A stretch of 64,000 bases of DNA from Hyphomicrobiales bacterium (GTDB lineage Bacteria; Pseudomonadota; Alphaproteobacteria; Rhizobiales; Xanthobacteraceae): assembly GCA_017305715.1 (NCBI GenBank), contig JAFKKG010000008.1:372001-436000 (forward strand). Direction: 5' to 3'. The stretch's first letter is position 1; the number at the start of each line of letters is the position of its first letter. The notes under the pieces are model-generated. The model made no database searches. It was not told the DNA's origin and was given only the letters and a program-made list of their open reading frames with translations. Shown one piece after another: positions 33,936 to 42,742 of the stretch. The position numbers were made by a program, and so were the translations under genes.

Positions 33936-33962
33936 CGCGGAAAGCCGCGCCCGGTCGATGCG

Positions 33963-34949
33963 TCACTTCAACGCCTGCAACTCGTCATATTGCGCCCTGG
34001 TCCACCCGGCGCCGGCCGAGGCATCGTTGTGCAGCGGCAACGCGGCGTTGCGGAAGGCCTCGCGATCCGGCTCGATGACGGTCATGCCGAGATCCTTGAG
34101 CTGTACCGTCAAGACCCGCTCGGAGGCCTCGATCGCCTCGGTCGCTTTCGAGGCGGCCTCCTTCATCGTATCCGCAAACAGCTTCTGCTCGTCCGGCGTC
34201 AGCCTGTTCCAGACATGATGGCCGATCACCGTCACCATCGATTCCGAGATGTGGCCGGTCAGCACGATATGGCTCTGCACCTCGTAGAATTTCTTGGCCA
34301 TGACCGTCGGCAGCGGATTTTCCTGACCGTCGACCAGACCCTGCCGGAGCGCATTGTAGACGTCGGAAAACGCGACCGGCGTGGCGCTGGCGCCGACGGA
34401 TTTCGCGAACATCAAATTGAGCGGCGCCGGCGGCACGCGCAGCTTCATGCCTTTCATGTCCTCGGGCTTCACGATCGGCTTGTTGGCGGTGACATGACGC
34501 TGCCCGTAATAGGTCAATGCGACGATCTTGTGCCGCGTCTTGTCCTCGTACCCCTTCGAAAGATCGGCAAACAGCTTGCTGGCGCGATAAGCTTTCCAAT
34601 GATCGAAATCGCGCAGCATGAACGGCGCGCCGGTGATGCCGAGCGGCTTGTAGGCCGCCGCCGCGAAGCTGATGCCGACATAGACGATGTCGACGGTGCC
34701 GTGTCCGAGCCCCTCGTTGAGCTGATTCTCGTTGCCGAGCCGGGAAGCCGGAAACACCTCGATGTCGAACTTGCCGTTGGAACGTTTTTTGATCTCGCTC
34801 GCCGCCCACAGCGCTTCGGAATGGTAGGGTTCGGTGACCTCATAGACATGCGCCCATCGCAGCTTGGTCTGCGCCGAGGCTGTACCGGCCATGACCAGGG
34901 CAAGGATCACGGTGCTGCTGAGTGTGAGACAGCGTGTCCACGCGGACAT
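33963..34949 (-). CDS. TRAP transporter substrate-binding protein (DctP-like), without adjacent permease
   Basis: Periplasmic receptor of 328 residues. Signal peptide with TVILALVMAGTASAQ, then KLRWAHVYEVTEPYH. DctP hallmarks are VDIVYVGISFAAAAYKPLG and, in the selectivity region, GMKLRVPPAPLNLMFAK, with the conserved Arg that binds the ligand carboxylate. GGGAGGGGAGC in front of the ATG at 34949 fixes the start over the longer frame. No DctQ/M genes are adjacent; it may use the permease at 37364-39273. Organic or sugar acids are the likely ligands. Confidence 0.9.
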   Translation of the reverse strand: MSAWTRCLTLSSTVILALVMAGTASAQTKLRWAHVYEVTEPYHSEALWAASEIKKRSNGKFDIEVFPASRLGNENQLNEGLGHGTVDIVYVGISFAAAAYKPLGITGAPFMLRDFDHWKAYRASKLFADLSKGYEDKTRHKIVALTYYGQRHVTANKPIVKPEDMKGMKLRVPPAPLNLMFAKSVGASATPVAFSDVYNALRQGLVDGQENPLPTVMAKKFYEVQSHIVLTGHISESMVTVIGHHVWNRLTPDEQKLFADTMKEAASKATEAIEASERVLTVQLKDLGMTVIEPDREAFRNAALPLHNDASAGAGWTRAQYDELQALK

Positions 34950-35054
34950 GCTCCCCTCCCTGACTGCCGCAAGGCTCTGGTCGGCCCGCTGCTGCAGCAA
35001 ATTTGCCGAATCGCGCGGCGGATGCAAGCAGGCTGGAGACCGAGTCACCCAAAC

Positions 35055-36275
35055 TTAAGTCAGGGCGCTCTTCAGGTCGAAGCTGCTATCGGCGGCCTGC
35101 TGCGGGGTGATCGAGCCGTTGGCGGCCAGCAGGCGCCGCCCGAACATATGGTCGCCGGCGCGGTTGACCGATTCGATGCCGACGAGGTGTCCGGCCTTGT
35201 AGCAGAAGGCGGAGAATGCCGCCCCCGCGCGATCGCCGCGCACCACCACCTGGTCATAGCCGGTCGTCAAACCCGCGATCTGCAGCTTGTGCGGACCCTG
35301 GTCGCTCCAGAACCACGGCAATCCGTCATAGGGTTTGGCATCGCCGGTGAGCCGTGCCGCGACACAGCGCGCGTGATCGGTGGCGTTCTGCACGGATTCG
35401 AGCCGCAAGGACCCGCCAAAACGCGGGCTGGCATAGAGCGCGCAATCGCCGACCGCCGAAATATCCGGATCGGCTGTCAGCAGATGCTCATCGACGACGA
35501 TGCCGGCCGCCACCGGCAGCCCCGCTTCGGCCGCCAGTTCGACGTTTGGCAGGACCCCGACGCCGACCACCACGAGATCGGCGGGCATATGCCGGCCATC
35601 GCTGAGGCTGACGCCGGTGACCTTGGCGCCGTCGCTCTCGATGCTCGTGACCTGCACGCCCAAATGAATGCGGATACCGGCCGCGGTGTGGCTCGACTGA
35701 AAGAATTCGGAAATTTCCGCGGTCACCGCGCGCGCCATCACCCGCGTGCCGAGTTCGACCACGTCGACCTCGAGGCCCTTGCCCCGGGCGGTCGCGGCAA
35801 ATTCCAGCCCGATGAAACCGGCACCGATCACGACGACGCGCTGACCGGCCCCGATCCGGTGCCGCAACGCCTCGCTTTCGTCGAGCGTCCGCAGGTAGCG
35901 CACGCCCTCCAGGTTGGCGTTGGGAATATCGAGCAAGCGGTTGCGCGCGCCGGTCGCCAGCACCAGATGGCCGTAATCGAGGAAGGAGCCGGAGCCGAGC
36001 AGCAGTTTGTGGGCGCCGCGGTCGATCGACACCGCGCGATCGGAAATCAGGTCGATCTTCTGATCGGAAAAGAATTTTTCCGGCCGGAACATCAGGCTGT
36101 CGGGCCCGCCGGTGCCCTTCAGATAGGCCTTGGACAGAGGCGGCCGCTGATACGGCAGATGGCCCTCATCGTTCAGAAGCGCGATGCGCCCGGCAAAGCC
36201 GTGCTGGCGCAGCGACGCTGCGACCTGAAAGCCGGCATGGCCGGCGCCCACGATCACAACAGGTCCTTGCGTCAT
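35055..36275 (-). CDS. FAD-dependent ferredoxin reductase (rhodocoxin/putidaredoxin reductase type)
   Basis: A 406-residue flavoprotein. FAD-binding GAGHAGFQVAASLRQHG at the N-terminus, LPYQRPPLSKAYLKG (characteristic of P450 ferredoxin reductases), the NAD loop VVIGAGFIGLEFAATARGKG, and the second FAD motif ISAVGDCALY. The C-terminal reductase domain is present. It probably passes electrons from NAD(P)H to a 2Fe-2S ferredoxin that serves a P450 or Rieske oxygenase, but neither a ferredoxin nor an oxygenase is adjacent. The P450 at 16868 is a possible client. It follows the enoyl-CoA hydratase divergently and is 105 bases upstream of the TRAP receptor. Confidence 0.9.
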   Translation of the reverse strand: MTQGPVVIVGAGHAGFQVAASLRQHGFAGRIALLNDEGHLPYQRPPLSKAYLKGTGGPDSLMFRPEKFFSDQKIDLISDRAVSIDRGAHKLLLGSGSFLDYGHLVLATGARNRLLDIPNANLEGVRYLRTLDESEALRHRIGAGQRVVVIGAGFIGLEFAATARGKGLEVDVVELGTRVMARAVTAEISEFFQSSHTAAGIRIHLGVQVTSIESDGAKVTGVSLSDGRHMPADLVVVGVGVLPNVELAAEAGLPVAAGIVVDEHLLTADPDISAVGDCALYASPRFGGSLRLESVQNATDHARCVAARLTGDAKPYDGLPWFWSDQGPHKLQIAGLTTGYDQVVVRGDRAGAAFSAFCYKAGHLVGIESVNRAGDHMFGRRLLAANGSITPQQAADSSFDLKSALT

Positions 36276-36538
36276 CGCGACAACCCAATTGCAGGCGCAC
36301 AGGAATTACCCACGTCGTCTCCTCTCACTGCCGATGTTGGCTTTCGCCTCGTGAGAGCGGCGCTCGTGTCCGCGTCCCGATGGGCCCGCCCATTAAGCCC
36401 AAAGGTTTGCGATCATGCAAGGGTGCCGGACCCTGGAACGGAGGCCACGGCGCGCCCCGCGGATCCGGCCCCGGGATTGTCACCTTCAGCCTTCTGCTGT
36501 CTAAATGCCCGGCCCCCGTCCCGATCCGAGGTTTTCCG

Positions 36539-37339
36539 ATGACGACACAAGATCATACCGCCCCATCCAGCGAGCCGGCGCGGCTCACGATCGAAGGACC
36601 GATCGCGACTATCACATTGAACCGGCCCGCCGCGTTCAACTCGATTGACCTGTCGATCGCCAGGAAGCTGGAACAGCTTGGCGCCGAGGTCGAGGCCAAT
36701 GACGCGATCAGGGTGCTGGTGATCCAGGGCGAAGGCCGCGCCTTCAGCGCCGGGGGCGATCTGCAGACCATCGGCGCTGCGGCGGCCGCCGGCACCGTTG
36801 CCCCCGTAGTCGGGGAACTCCTGAAGCACTATCACGCCTTCATCGAGACCCTGCGGCGGATGCCCAAGATCGTGCTGTCGAGCGTTCACGGCTCGGCGGC
36901 CGGCGCCGGCATGGGGCTCGCCTTCGTGACTGATCTTTGCATCGCGGCCGAAGACGCCCGCTTCACGCCGGCCTACGCCAAGATCGGCGTCTCGCCGGAT
37001 GGCGGCAGCACGGTCGGCATGGTCGGCACCGTCGGTACCCGCCGCGCGCTGCAGCTGTTTCTCGCCGAAGACCATTTTTCGGCGCAGCAGGCCTACGAGT
37101 GGGGTCTGGTCGCCCGGGTGGTTCCGGCCGCAGAACTGAAAGTCGCGACGCAAAAATTCGCCGAGCGGCTGGCGCAGAACCCGCCGGCAGCAATCAGCGG
37201 CACGAAGTCGCTGGTCTACCAGGCGGCGGCAACGCCGGTCCGGCAGCAGCTCGACGCCGAGGAAAAGAGGATCATCGAGGCCATGAACACCGATGACTTC
37301 CACGCCGCGGTGAAGAAATTCACCAGCAAGGGCAAGTGA
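36539..37339 (+). CDS. Enoyl-CoA hydratase/isomerase (crotonase) family protein
   Basis: A 266-residue crotonase-fold protein. The oxyanion-hole segments are FSAGGDLQTIGAAA and SSVHGSAAGAGMGLAF, as usual for CoA-thioester binding. A catalytic Glu expected near GISPDGG-type loop reads GVSPDGGSTVGM, with Asp at that place as in isomerase-type members. The ATG at 36539 is in the conserved spot; the upstream open frame is unrelated. It sits alone on the plus strand between minus-strand genes. It could be a hydratase, isomerase or hydrolase of an acyl-CoA; the neighbours give no hint. Confidence 0.88.
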   Translation: MTTQDHTAPSSEPARLTIEGPIATITLNRPAAFNSIDLSIARKLEQLGAEVEANDAIRVLVIQGEGRAFSAGGDLQTIGAAAAAGTVAPVVGELLKHYHAFIETLRRMPKIVLSSVHGSAAGAGMGLAFVTDLCIAAEDARFTPAYAKIGVSPDGGSTVGMVGTVGTRRALQLFLAEDHFSAQQAYEWGLVARVVPAAELKVATQKFAERLAQNPPAAISGTKSLVYQAAATPVRQQLDAEEKRIIEAMNTDDFHAAVKKFTSKGK

Positions 37340-37363
37340 CCCTCTGTCGTGCTGGCGCGGGCC

Positions 37364-38704
37364 TCAGTTCGGACAGATATACCCGGTCCCGCCGGGTGCC
37401 TTGAAGCACCCCACGGACTCCGGGATCACCTGCTTCGGCAGCCAGAGCACGACCTTCGGGAAATAGATCGTGAAACAGATCGTGACCAGGAACACCACAT
37501 AGATCGGCAGCGCCGCGCGCAACGCCTTGGCAAAACTGGCGCCGACGAACTTCGAGGCCATCAGCAGCACCAGCCCGTAAGGCGGCGTGATCAGGCCGAA
37601 CGCCAACGTCGCGATCAGCACCACGCCCATATGCACGCCGTTGATGTCGCCGGCCTGCGTCAGCGTGTTCACCAGCGGCATGAAGATGATGATGGTCGGC
37701 ACCGGCTCGATGAAATCGCCGACCACGGTGAACAGCAGCACCAGAAGCAGCATCATCAGATGCGGATCGTTGCCGGCGAGCGAGGTGATCCACTCCGCGA
37801 TCACGGAGGCGCCATGCAGATAGGCCAGCATCCAGCCAAAGGCGTTCGCGGCGCCGATCGTGATCAGCGGCAGCGAGAAGATCAATCCGGCCAGACAGAA
37901 ATCGTACGGGATATTCTTGATGTGGCCGCGGTTGAGCGCCGGGATCACCACGACGATGATCCAGATCACCGCGACGACGCCGGCTTCGGTCGGCGTGAAA
38001 TAGCCGGTGAGGATGCCGCCGAGCAGGATCACCGGAATCATCAGCGGCAGCGCCGCATCGCCGGCCGCAAACACGATTTGGCGCAGCGGCGCGCGCGGCT
38101 TGCGCATGCCGGCAGGCCCGAAGAAGTAGCAATAGATCATCAGGCCGAAGCCGATCATCATGCCCGGCACAACGCCGGCCATGAACAGCCCGGCGATCGA
38201 GACGTTACCGACCGCGCCATAGACCACCGCGGTGATGCTCGGCGGCACCAGAGCGGCGATGGTCGAGGCCGACGCGATGATCGCGGCGATGAAGGCGGGG
38301 CTATAGCCCTCCTTCTTCATCGGCCCGCCCAGCGCGCGGCTCATCACCGCGACGTCGGCGGTGGTCGATCCCGACATTTCCGAGAAGAACATCGAAAACA
38401 CCACGACGACCTGCGACAGCCCGCCCCTGATATGACCGACCAGCGACAGCGACAGATTGGCTATTCGCACCACCACATTGGCCGAACTCATGAGTTCGCC
38501 GACCAGCAGGAAAAACGGTATCGCCAGCAGCGCTTCGGAATCGACGCCGTCGAACACTTTCTGGATGATCGCCGCGAGCGAGACGTCGGCCAGGATCGCG
38601 CCGATGAAGACGCCGGCCAGCAGCGAAAAAGGCACGGGCACGCCGAGATAACCGAAGAACAGGAAGCAGAACGTCATCAGTCCGAGGATGATGGGCGCGC
38701 TCAC
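37364..38704 (-). CDS. dctM: TRAP transporter large permease (DctM)
   Basis: Inner-membrane ion-coupled channel, 446 residues, with about a dozen hydrophobic segments. DctM motifs include PFFLLVGELMSSANVV, SEMSGSTTADVAVMSRAL and LITPPYGLVLLMASKFVG. The start is a GTG at 38704 that overlaps the TGA of the small permease gene (GTGA); longer in-frame starts would run through that gene. The C-terminus has an unusual hydrophilic tail ending GCFKAPGGTGYICPN. It forms a complete importer with the DctQ and DctP genes upstream. Confidence 0.93.
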   Translation of the reverse strand: MSAPIILGLMTFCFLFFGYLGVPVPFSLLAGVFIGAILADVSLAAIIQKVFDGVDSEALLAIPFFLLVGELMSSANVVVRIANLSLSLVGHIRGGLSQVVVVFSMFFSEMSGSTTADVAVMSRALGGPMKKEGYSPAFIAAIIASASTIAALVPPSITAVVYGAVGNVSIAGLFMAGVVPGMMIGFGLMIYCYFFGPAGMRKPRAPLRQIVFAAGDAALPLMIPVILLGGILTGYFTPTEAGVVAVIWIIVVVIPALNRGHIKNIPYDFCLAGLIFSLPLITIGAANAFGWMLAYLHGASVIAEWITSLAGNDPHLMMLLLVLLFTVVGDFIEPVPTIIIFMPLVNTLTQAGDINGVHMGVVLIATLAFGLITPPYGLVLLMASKFVGASFAKALRAALPIYVVFLVTICFTIYFPKVVLWLPKQVIPESVGCFKAPGGTGYICPN

Positions 38705-39273
38705 CGGCCGGCCCTCGTATCGGCCGGCGGCATGTCGCGGTCCATTTCCGGTGGTTCGGGGTGATCGAATCCGTTGCGGATGCCGTTGACCAATTGTTCG
38801 ACGGTGAACAGCGCGATCAGGATGCCTGACAAGGGAATGATCGCATACAGCGAGGCGATCGGCGTGCCCGATGGCAAGCGGAAGCTGCCAAAGCCCCTGA
38901 GATAGTTGAGATAACCGAACCAGATCAGGCAAAATGCGACGCCGAGCACCACGATGCGAATGATGATCTCGACGATCAGGCGCGGCGTGCCGTGCATCGC
39001 CTCTGAAATCGCAGTCAGATACAGATGATCATTGCGCCGGGTGGCAACCGCGGCGCCGATGAAGATGGCGTAGATGAAGAGCGTCGAGGTGACTTCCTGC
39101 AGCCACAGCCAGGGGTGCCCGATGGTCCGGGTGACGATGTCGGCCGTCACCGACAGCGAAAAGCCAAAGCACAGCACGCCGCAGATGATCATCAGCACCA
39201 GTTCGAGCTTGTCGAACGCCGGCCATTTCAGGTGATGCTGCCGCTGCAGGACCAGTCTGTCGGAGATGGACAT
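38701..39273 (-). CDS. dctQ: TRAP transporter small permease (DctQ)
   Basis: A 190-residue inner-membrane protein with four hydrophobic segments, the DctQ norm. Landmarks are VTRTIGHPWLWLQEVTSTLF, a conserved WxxE-type segment, and FIGAAVATRRNDHLYL. The C-terminal tail is charged. It overlaps the DctM gene by four bases. A family 4 repeat separates it from the DctP gene upstream, so differential expression of receptor and permeases is possible. Confidence 0.9.
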   Translation of the reverse strand: MSISDRLVLQRQHHLKWPAFDKLELVLMIICGVLCFGFSLSVTADIVTRTIGHPWLWLQEVTSTLFIYAIFIGAAVATRRNDHLYLTAISEAMHGTPRLIVEIIIRIVVLGVAFCLIWFGYLNYLRGFGSFRLPSGTPIASLYAIIPLSGILIALFTVEQLVNGIRNGFDHPEPPEMDRDMPPADTRAGR

Positions 39274-39304
39274 TCGTCAACCGCCCCTTGTCCGGCTTAA
39301 TAGT

Positions 39305-39424
39305 CTCATCCCGGCGAACGCCGGGATCCATAGCCACCGGCGCGAATTGATTGCAGGAGAGCGGTTGCCGGATCGCCCCACCGACAGGCCGCCGCGTAGG
39401 GGTCCCGGCCTTCGCCGGGACGAC
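39305..39424. repeat. Palindromic repeat pair, family 4 (CCCGGC...GCCGGG type)
   Basis: ATCCCGGCGAACGCCGGGAT at the left and GTCCCGGCCTTCGCCGGGAC at the right, two strong hairpins about 75 bases apart, between the TRAP receptor and permease genes. Related hairpins lie at 47054-47081 and 57340-57463. Confidence 0.85.
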
Positions 39425-39442
39425 ACGCGGAGCGTGCGCGAT

Positions 39443-40444
39443 CTAATTGACGGCCCGGATCAGGTTCTTGATCTTCTCGGCGTGCGGCCCGAGGTCCTTG
39501 GCGAGCTTGTCGAGATAGGGGTCGGCAATCGCCGTAAAGCTCTTCTTGTCGACATCGGTGACGACCTTGACCCCGATCGACTTCAGTTTCGCCGCGGCGG
39601 TCTTCTCCAGTTCAAAGGCCTTGGCCGGCTCCTTCTGGCTGACTTCGTCGGCGGCTTTCAGCACCCACTGCTTCTGTTCGGCGGAGAAGCCCTGCCACGC
39701 CTTGTCGCTGACGAACACCAGCGCGTTGTTGGCTTCATGCTCGGTGATGTTGAGCACCGGCGCCACTTCATAATGCTTGTTGACGAGGTAGACGTTGATG
39801 CTGTTTTCGGCGACGTCGACCACGCCGGTCTGCAGCGAAGTGTAAACGCTGCCGAACGGCATGTGGACGGTCTGGGCGCCGTAAAGGGGAAACATCAAGT
39901 CCTCGGTGGCGGTCGCCTGCACGCGAACCTTCAGGCCCTTGATATCGCCGACGTTGCGGATTTCCTTCTTGGAGTACATGTGCCGCACGCCCTGCGATCC
40001 CGTCGCAATGACATGCAGGCCCTGCGTGGTCTCGTCGATCATGGTCTTGAGCGCTTCGAAGACCTTGGGATCGGCCAACCCCTTGATCACGTGAGCTTCG
40101 TCGCGAAACAGGAAGTGCAGCGACATCACACCGGCCTGCGGCGAGATTGTCGCCGTGTTGGCCGAGGAGATGATCGCGAAATCGATGTCGCCGGCCTTGA
40201 CCAGTTGCAGGAGCTGCGGCTCTTGCCCGAGCTGCGCGCCCGGATACTGATCGACGATCATGGTGCCCTTGCTCAATTCCTTGAGCTTGTCGCCGAACAG
40301 ATCGCCCGCGATCGAATAGCCGGTGTTGCGCGGCTGATCATAGGCAAAACGGTAATGCTTCGCATCCTGTGCCCCGGCGCCTGCGCTGAACGTCAGCACC
40401 ATGGCGATGATCGCCGGGCCGATGAACTTTCCCACGCTTGGCAT
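39443..40444 (-). CDS. dctP: TRAP transporter substrate-binding protein (DctP)
   Basis: Periplasmic receptor of 333 residues and first gene of the TRAP unit. Signal peptide IGPAIIAMVLTFSAGAGAQ; mature N-terminus HYRFAYDQPRNTGYSIAG. The DctP region contains IDFAIISSANTATISPQAG and GLKVRVQATATEDLMFPLYG, with Arg for carboxylate binding. Upstream lie half-palindromes resembling the TATTGNCAATA motif near the GntR gene, suggesting common control. Given the dehydratase and uronate dehydrogenase nearby, a sugar acid such as a hexuronate is a reasonable ligand. Confidence 0.92.
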   Translation of the reverse strand: MPSVGKFIGPAIIAMVLTFSAGAGAQDAKHYRFAYDQPRNTGYSIAGDLFGDKLKELSKGTMIVDQYPGAQLGQEPQLLQLVKAGDIDFAIISSANTATISPQAGVMSLHFLFRDEAHVIKGLADPKVFEALKTMIDETTQGLHVIATGSQGVRHMYSKKEIRNVGDIKGLKVRVQATATEDLMFPLYGAQTVHMPFGSVYTSLQTGVVDVAENSINVYLVNKHYEVAPVLNITEHEANNALVFVSDKAWQGFSAEQKQWVLKAADEVSQKEPAKAFELEKTAAAKLKSIGVKVVTDVDKKSFTAIADPYLDKLAKDLGPHAEKIKNLIRAVN

Positions 40445-40493
40445 GACGCTCCCCCTGTTTTGCTTTGGGGGATCAAACCATCGGGATCATCAG

Positions 40494-40570
40494 ATTGTCA
40501 ATAAAACATCCCGATCTTTCATGTAGCCTGTCAATTTATCGCTCTGCAGCACAGAATTATCGACAATTAT
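40494..40570 (-). promoter_or_regulatory. Putative GntR operator half-sites upstream of dctP
   Basis: ATTGTCAATA at 40494-40503, TGTCAATTTA near 40530 and ATTATCGACAATTAT near 40556-40570 resemble the perfect TATTGNCAATA palindromes at 42342 and 42404. Imperfect, so uncertain. Confidence 0.4.
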
Positions 40571-40582
40571 GACCTGCAGCCC

Positions 40583-42292
40583 CTAACCCTTCCCCTCGCG
40601 GCGCATGAAGTCGAAATCGCAGCCTTCGTCGGCCTGCAGGATGGTCTCATTGAACAAATGGGCGTAGCCGCGCTTGGCCCAATCCGGCGTAGCCGGCGGC
40701 GCCAAAGCGGCGCGGCGTTTTTCGAGTTCGGCATGATCGACCAGCAGATCGATGCTGCGCTTGGCGACATCGAGCCGGATCATGTCGCCGTTCTTGACCA
40801 GCGCCAGCGGTCCGCCGACGGCGGATTCAGGCGTGATGTGCAGCACGATGGTTCCGAATGCGGTCCCGCTCATGCGCGCGTCGGAGATCCGGACCATATC
40901 CTTGACGCCGGCGCGACCGAGTTTCTTCGGAATCGGCAGATAGCCCGCTTCCGGCATGCCCGGCGCACCCTTGGGGCCGGCGTTGCGCAGCACCAGCACA
41001 TCGTCGGCGTTCACGTCGAGCGCGGGATCGTCGACCCGCAACGTCATGTCTTCCACCGACTCGAACACCACGGCGCGGCCGGTATGCTGCAGCAGTTTTG
41101 GATTTGCCGCCGATTGCTTGATGACAGCGCCGCGTGGCGCGAGATTGCCGTGGAGGATCGCCAGTCCCCCCTCCGCCGTGATCGGATTGCTGCGGGGGCG
41201 GATCGCGTCCTGCCCCGGCACTTCCTCGGCATTGGCGACGACATCGCGCAAAGTCGCACCGGTGATGGTCTTGGCATCGAGATCAATGAGATCGCCGAGC
41301 TGCGCCATCAGTTTCGGCAGGCCGCCAGCATGATGGAAGTGCTCCATGTAATGCTCGCCCGACGGTTTGAGGTCGATCAGGACAGGCACTTCGCGGCCGA
41401 GCTTGTCAAAACCTTCGAGATCGATGCGGTGTTTGGTGCGGTTGGCAATCGCGGTCAAGTGAATCAGGCCGTTGGTCGATCCACCGATCGCCTGCAACAC
41501 CACCTGCGCGTTCCGGAACGAGGAAGCGGTCAGGAATTCACTCGGCTTCGGCCCCTTCGCCTTGGCCATCGCGGCGGCGACCTTGCCGCTGGCTTCCGCG
41601 GAGCGAAAACGTTCGGCATGCGGCGCCGGGATCGTCGCACTCATCGGCAGCGACAGGCCCAGCGCTTCGGTGATGCAGGCCATCGTGGATGCCGTACCCA
41701 TCACCATGCAGGTGCCGACCGACGGTGCGAGCCGGCCGTTGACCGCTTCGATCTCGACATCGTCGATTTCACCGGCGCGGTATTTTCCCCACAGCCGCCG
41801 GCAGTCGGTGCAGGCGCCAAGCACTTCGCCCTTGTGATGCCCGACCACCATGGGGCCGACCGGAATGACGACAGTCGGCAGATCGGCACTGACCGCAGCC
41901 ATGATCTGCGCGGGCAGTGTCTTGTCGCAACCGCCGATCACGACAATGGCGTCCATCGGCTGGGCGCGGATCATCTCCTCGGTATCCATCGCCATCAGAT
42001 TGCGCAGATACATCGAGGTCGGATGCGAAAAACTTTCAGCGATCGAGATGGTCGGGAACACCATCGGCATCGCGCCGGTCAGCATCACGCCGCGCTTCAC
42101 CGCCTCGATGATCTGCGGCACGTTGCCGTGGCAGGGATTGTAGTCGCTGTAGGTATTGGTGATGCCGACGATCGGCCGATTGAGCGCGTCGTCAGAATAA
42201 CCCATTGCCTTGATGAAGGCCTTGCGCAGGAACAGCGAGAAACCAGCATCGCCATAACTTGCCAGTCCCTTGCGAAGTCCGTCGTCAGCCAT
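40583..42292 (-). CDS. IlvD/Edd-family sugar-acid dehydratase
   Basis: A 569-residue iron-sulphur dehydratase. The cluster cysteines are Cys54 (NPCHG), Cys122 (GGCDKT) and Cys195 (GTCMVMGTAST), the triad expected of the [2Fe-2S] pentonate dehydratase-type branch. SGTAFGTIVLHITPESA near the C-terminus is the conserved catalytic loop. The family makes 2-keto-3-deoxy sugar acids; sequence style and context (uronate dehydrogenase, lactonase, TRAP) favour a pentonate, hexonate or aldarate over the branched-chain amino-acid precursor. AAGGAAG eight bases before the ATG at 42292 makes this start better than a GTG at 42310. Palindromes 50-120 bases upstream suggest GntR control. Confidence 0.9.
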   Translation of the reverse strand: MADDGLRKGLASYGDAGFSLFLRKAFIKAMGYSDDALNRPIVGITNTYSDYNPCHGNVPQIIEAVKRGVMLTGAMPMVFPTISIAESFSHPTSMYLRNLMAMDTEEMIRAQPMDAIVVIGGCDKTLPAQIMAAVSADLPTVVIPVGPMVVGHHKGEVLGACTDCRRLWGKYRAGEIDDVEIEAVNGRLAPSVGTCMVMGTASTMACITEALGLSLPMSATIPAPHAERFRSAEASGKVAAAMAKAKGPKPSEFLTASSFRNAQVVLQAIGGSTNGLIHLTAIANRTKHRIDLEGFDKLGREVPVLIDLKPSGEHYMEHFHHAGGLPKLMAQLGDLIDLDAKTITGATLRDVVANAEEVPGQDAIRPRSNPITAEGGLAILHGNLAPRGAVIKQSAANPKLLQHTGRAVVFESVEDMTLRVDDPALDVNADDVLVLRNAGPKGAPGMPEAGYLPIPKKLGRAGVKDMVRISDARMSGTAFGTIVLHITPESAVGGPLALVKNGDMIRLDVAKRSIDLLVDHAELEKRRAALAPPATPDWAKRGYAHLFNETILQADEGCDFDFMRREGKG

Positions 42293-42341
42293 CTTGTTCT
42301 TCCTTGTCACGGTGGGCCTGCACTAAAGGAGCCCGCGCAAT

Positions 42342-42414
42342 TATTGTCAATATTTCAAATTCCACGCCGAAACTGCGCCATTTTGCCACCGTACAGCCGG
42401 CATTATTGACAATA
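42342..42414. promoter_or_regulatory. Pair of TATTGNCAATA palindromes, putative GntR operators
   Basis: Perfect palindromes TATTGTCAATA (42342-42352) and TATTGACAATA (42404-42414), 62 bases apart centre to centre, lie between the divergent dehydratase gene and the remnant-GntR unit. FadR-type GntR proteins bind short sites of this kind, and the regulator gene is the second gene on the right side. Confidence 0.6.
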
Positions 42415-42460
42415 AAACCCGTGCGTGCTGATTTCCAGCGATGACCGGAAGCAAGCATCC

Positions 42461-42742
42461 ATGAACAAGCCGCTGCGCGTTGGCCTTGTCGGAGCCGGCA
42501 TGGTGAGCCGCGATCATCTGATCGCCTGGGCCAATATAGCAGATCGGGCGCGCGTTGTTGCGGTCGCCGATCCCTCGACCGACAAGGCCGCGCAGCGTGC
42601 AATAGAATTCGCAATGATTGCGCACTTCGTGCAATCGTTGCGGGACAACACGCCGTTCGAAACCGCGCCGCAGGACAATCTCGAAACGTTGCGGCTGGTC
42701 GAGGATTGCCATCGGCTGTCAGGCTGGGAGGCTTTGCAATGA
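42461..42742 (+). pseudogene. Gfo/Idh/MocA oxidoreductase remnant with large internal in-frame deletion
   Basis: Encodes 93 residues: a normal Rossmann start (RVGLVGAGMVSRDHLIAW, then VVAVADPSTDKAAQRA) fused at about residue 47 (near 42602) to what looks like the last 45 residues of the same family (MIAHFVQSLRDNTPFET, then DNLETLRLVEDCHRLS). About 270 residues of a normal protein of 350-390, including the catalytic EKP motif, are missing. The frame is kept and the stop overlaps the GntR start as ATGA, so it may still be translated and drive the regulator's translation, but it cannot be a dehydrogenase. Confidence 0.85.

Noticed and set aside
33990-36542. 850-codon open frame on the plus strand, the second longest in the window
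   Set aside because: Antisense to the TRAP receptor and the FAD reductase, both with clear motifs; no recognisable domain in 850 residues.
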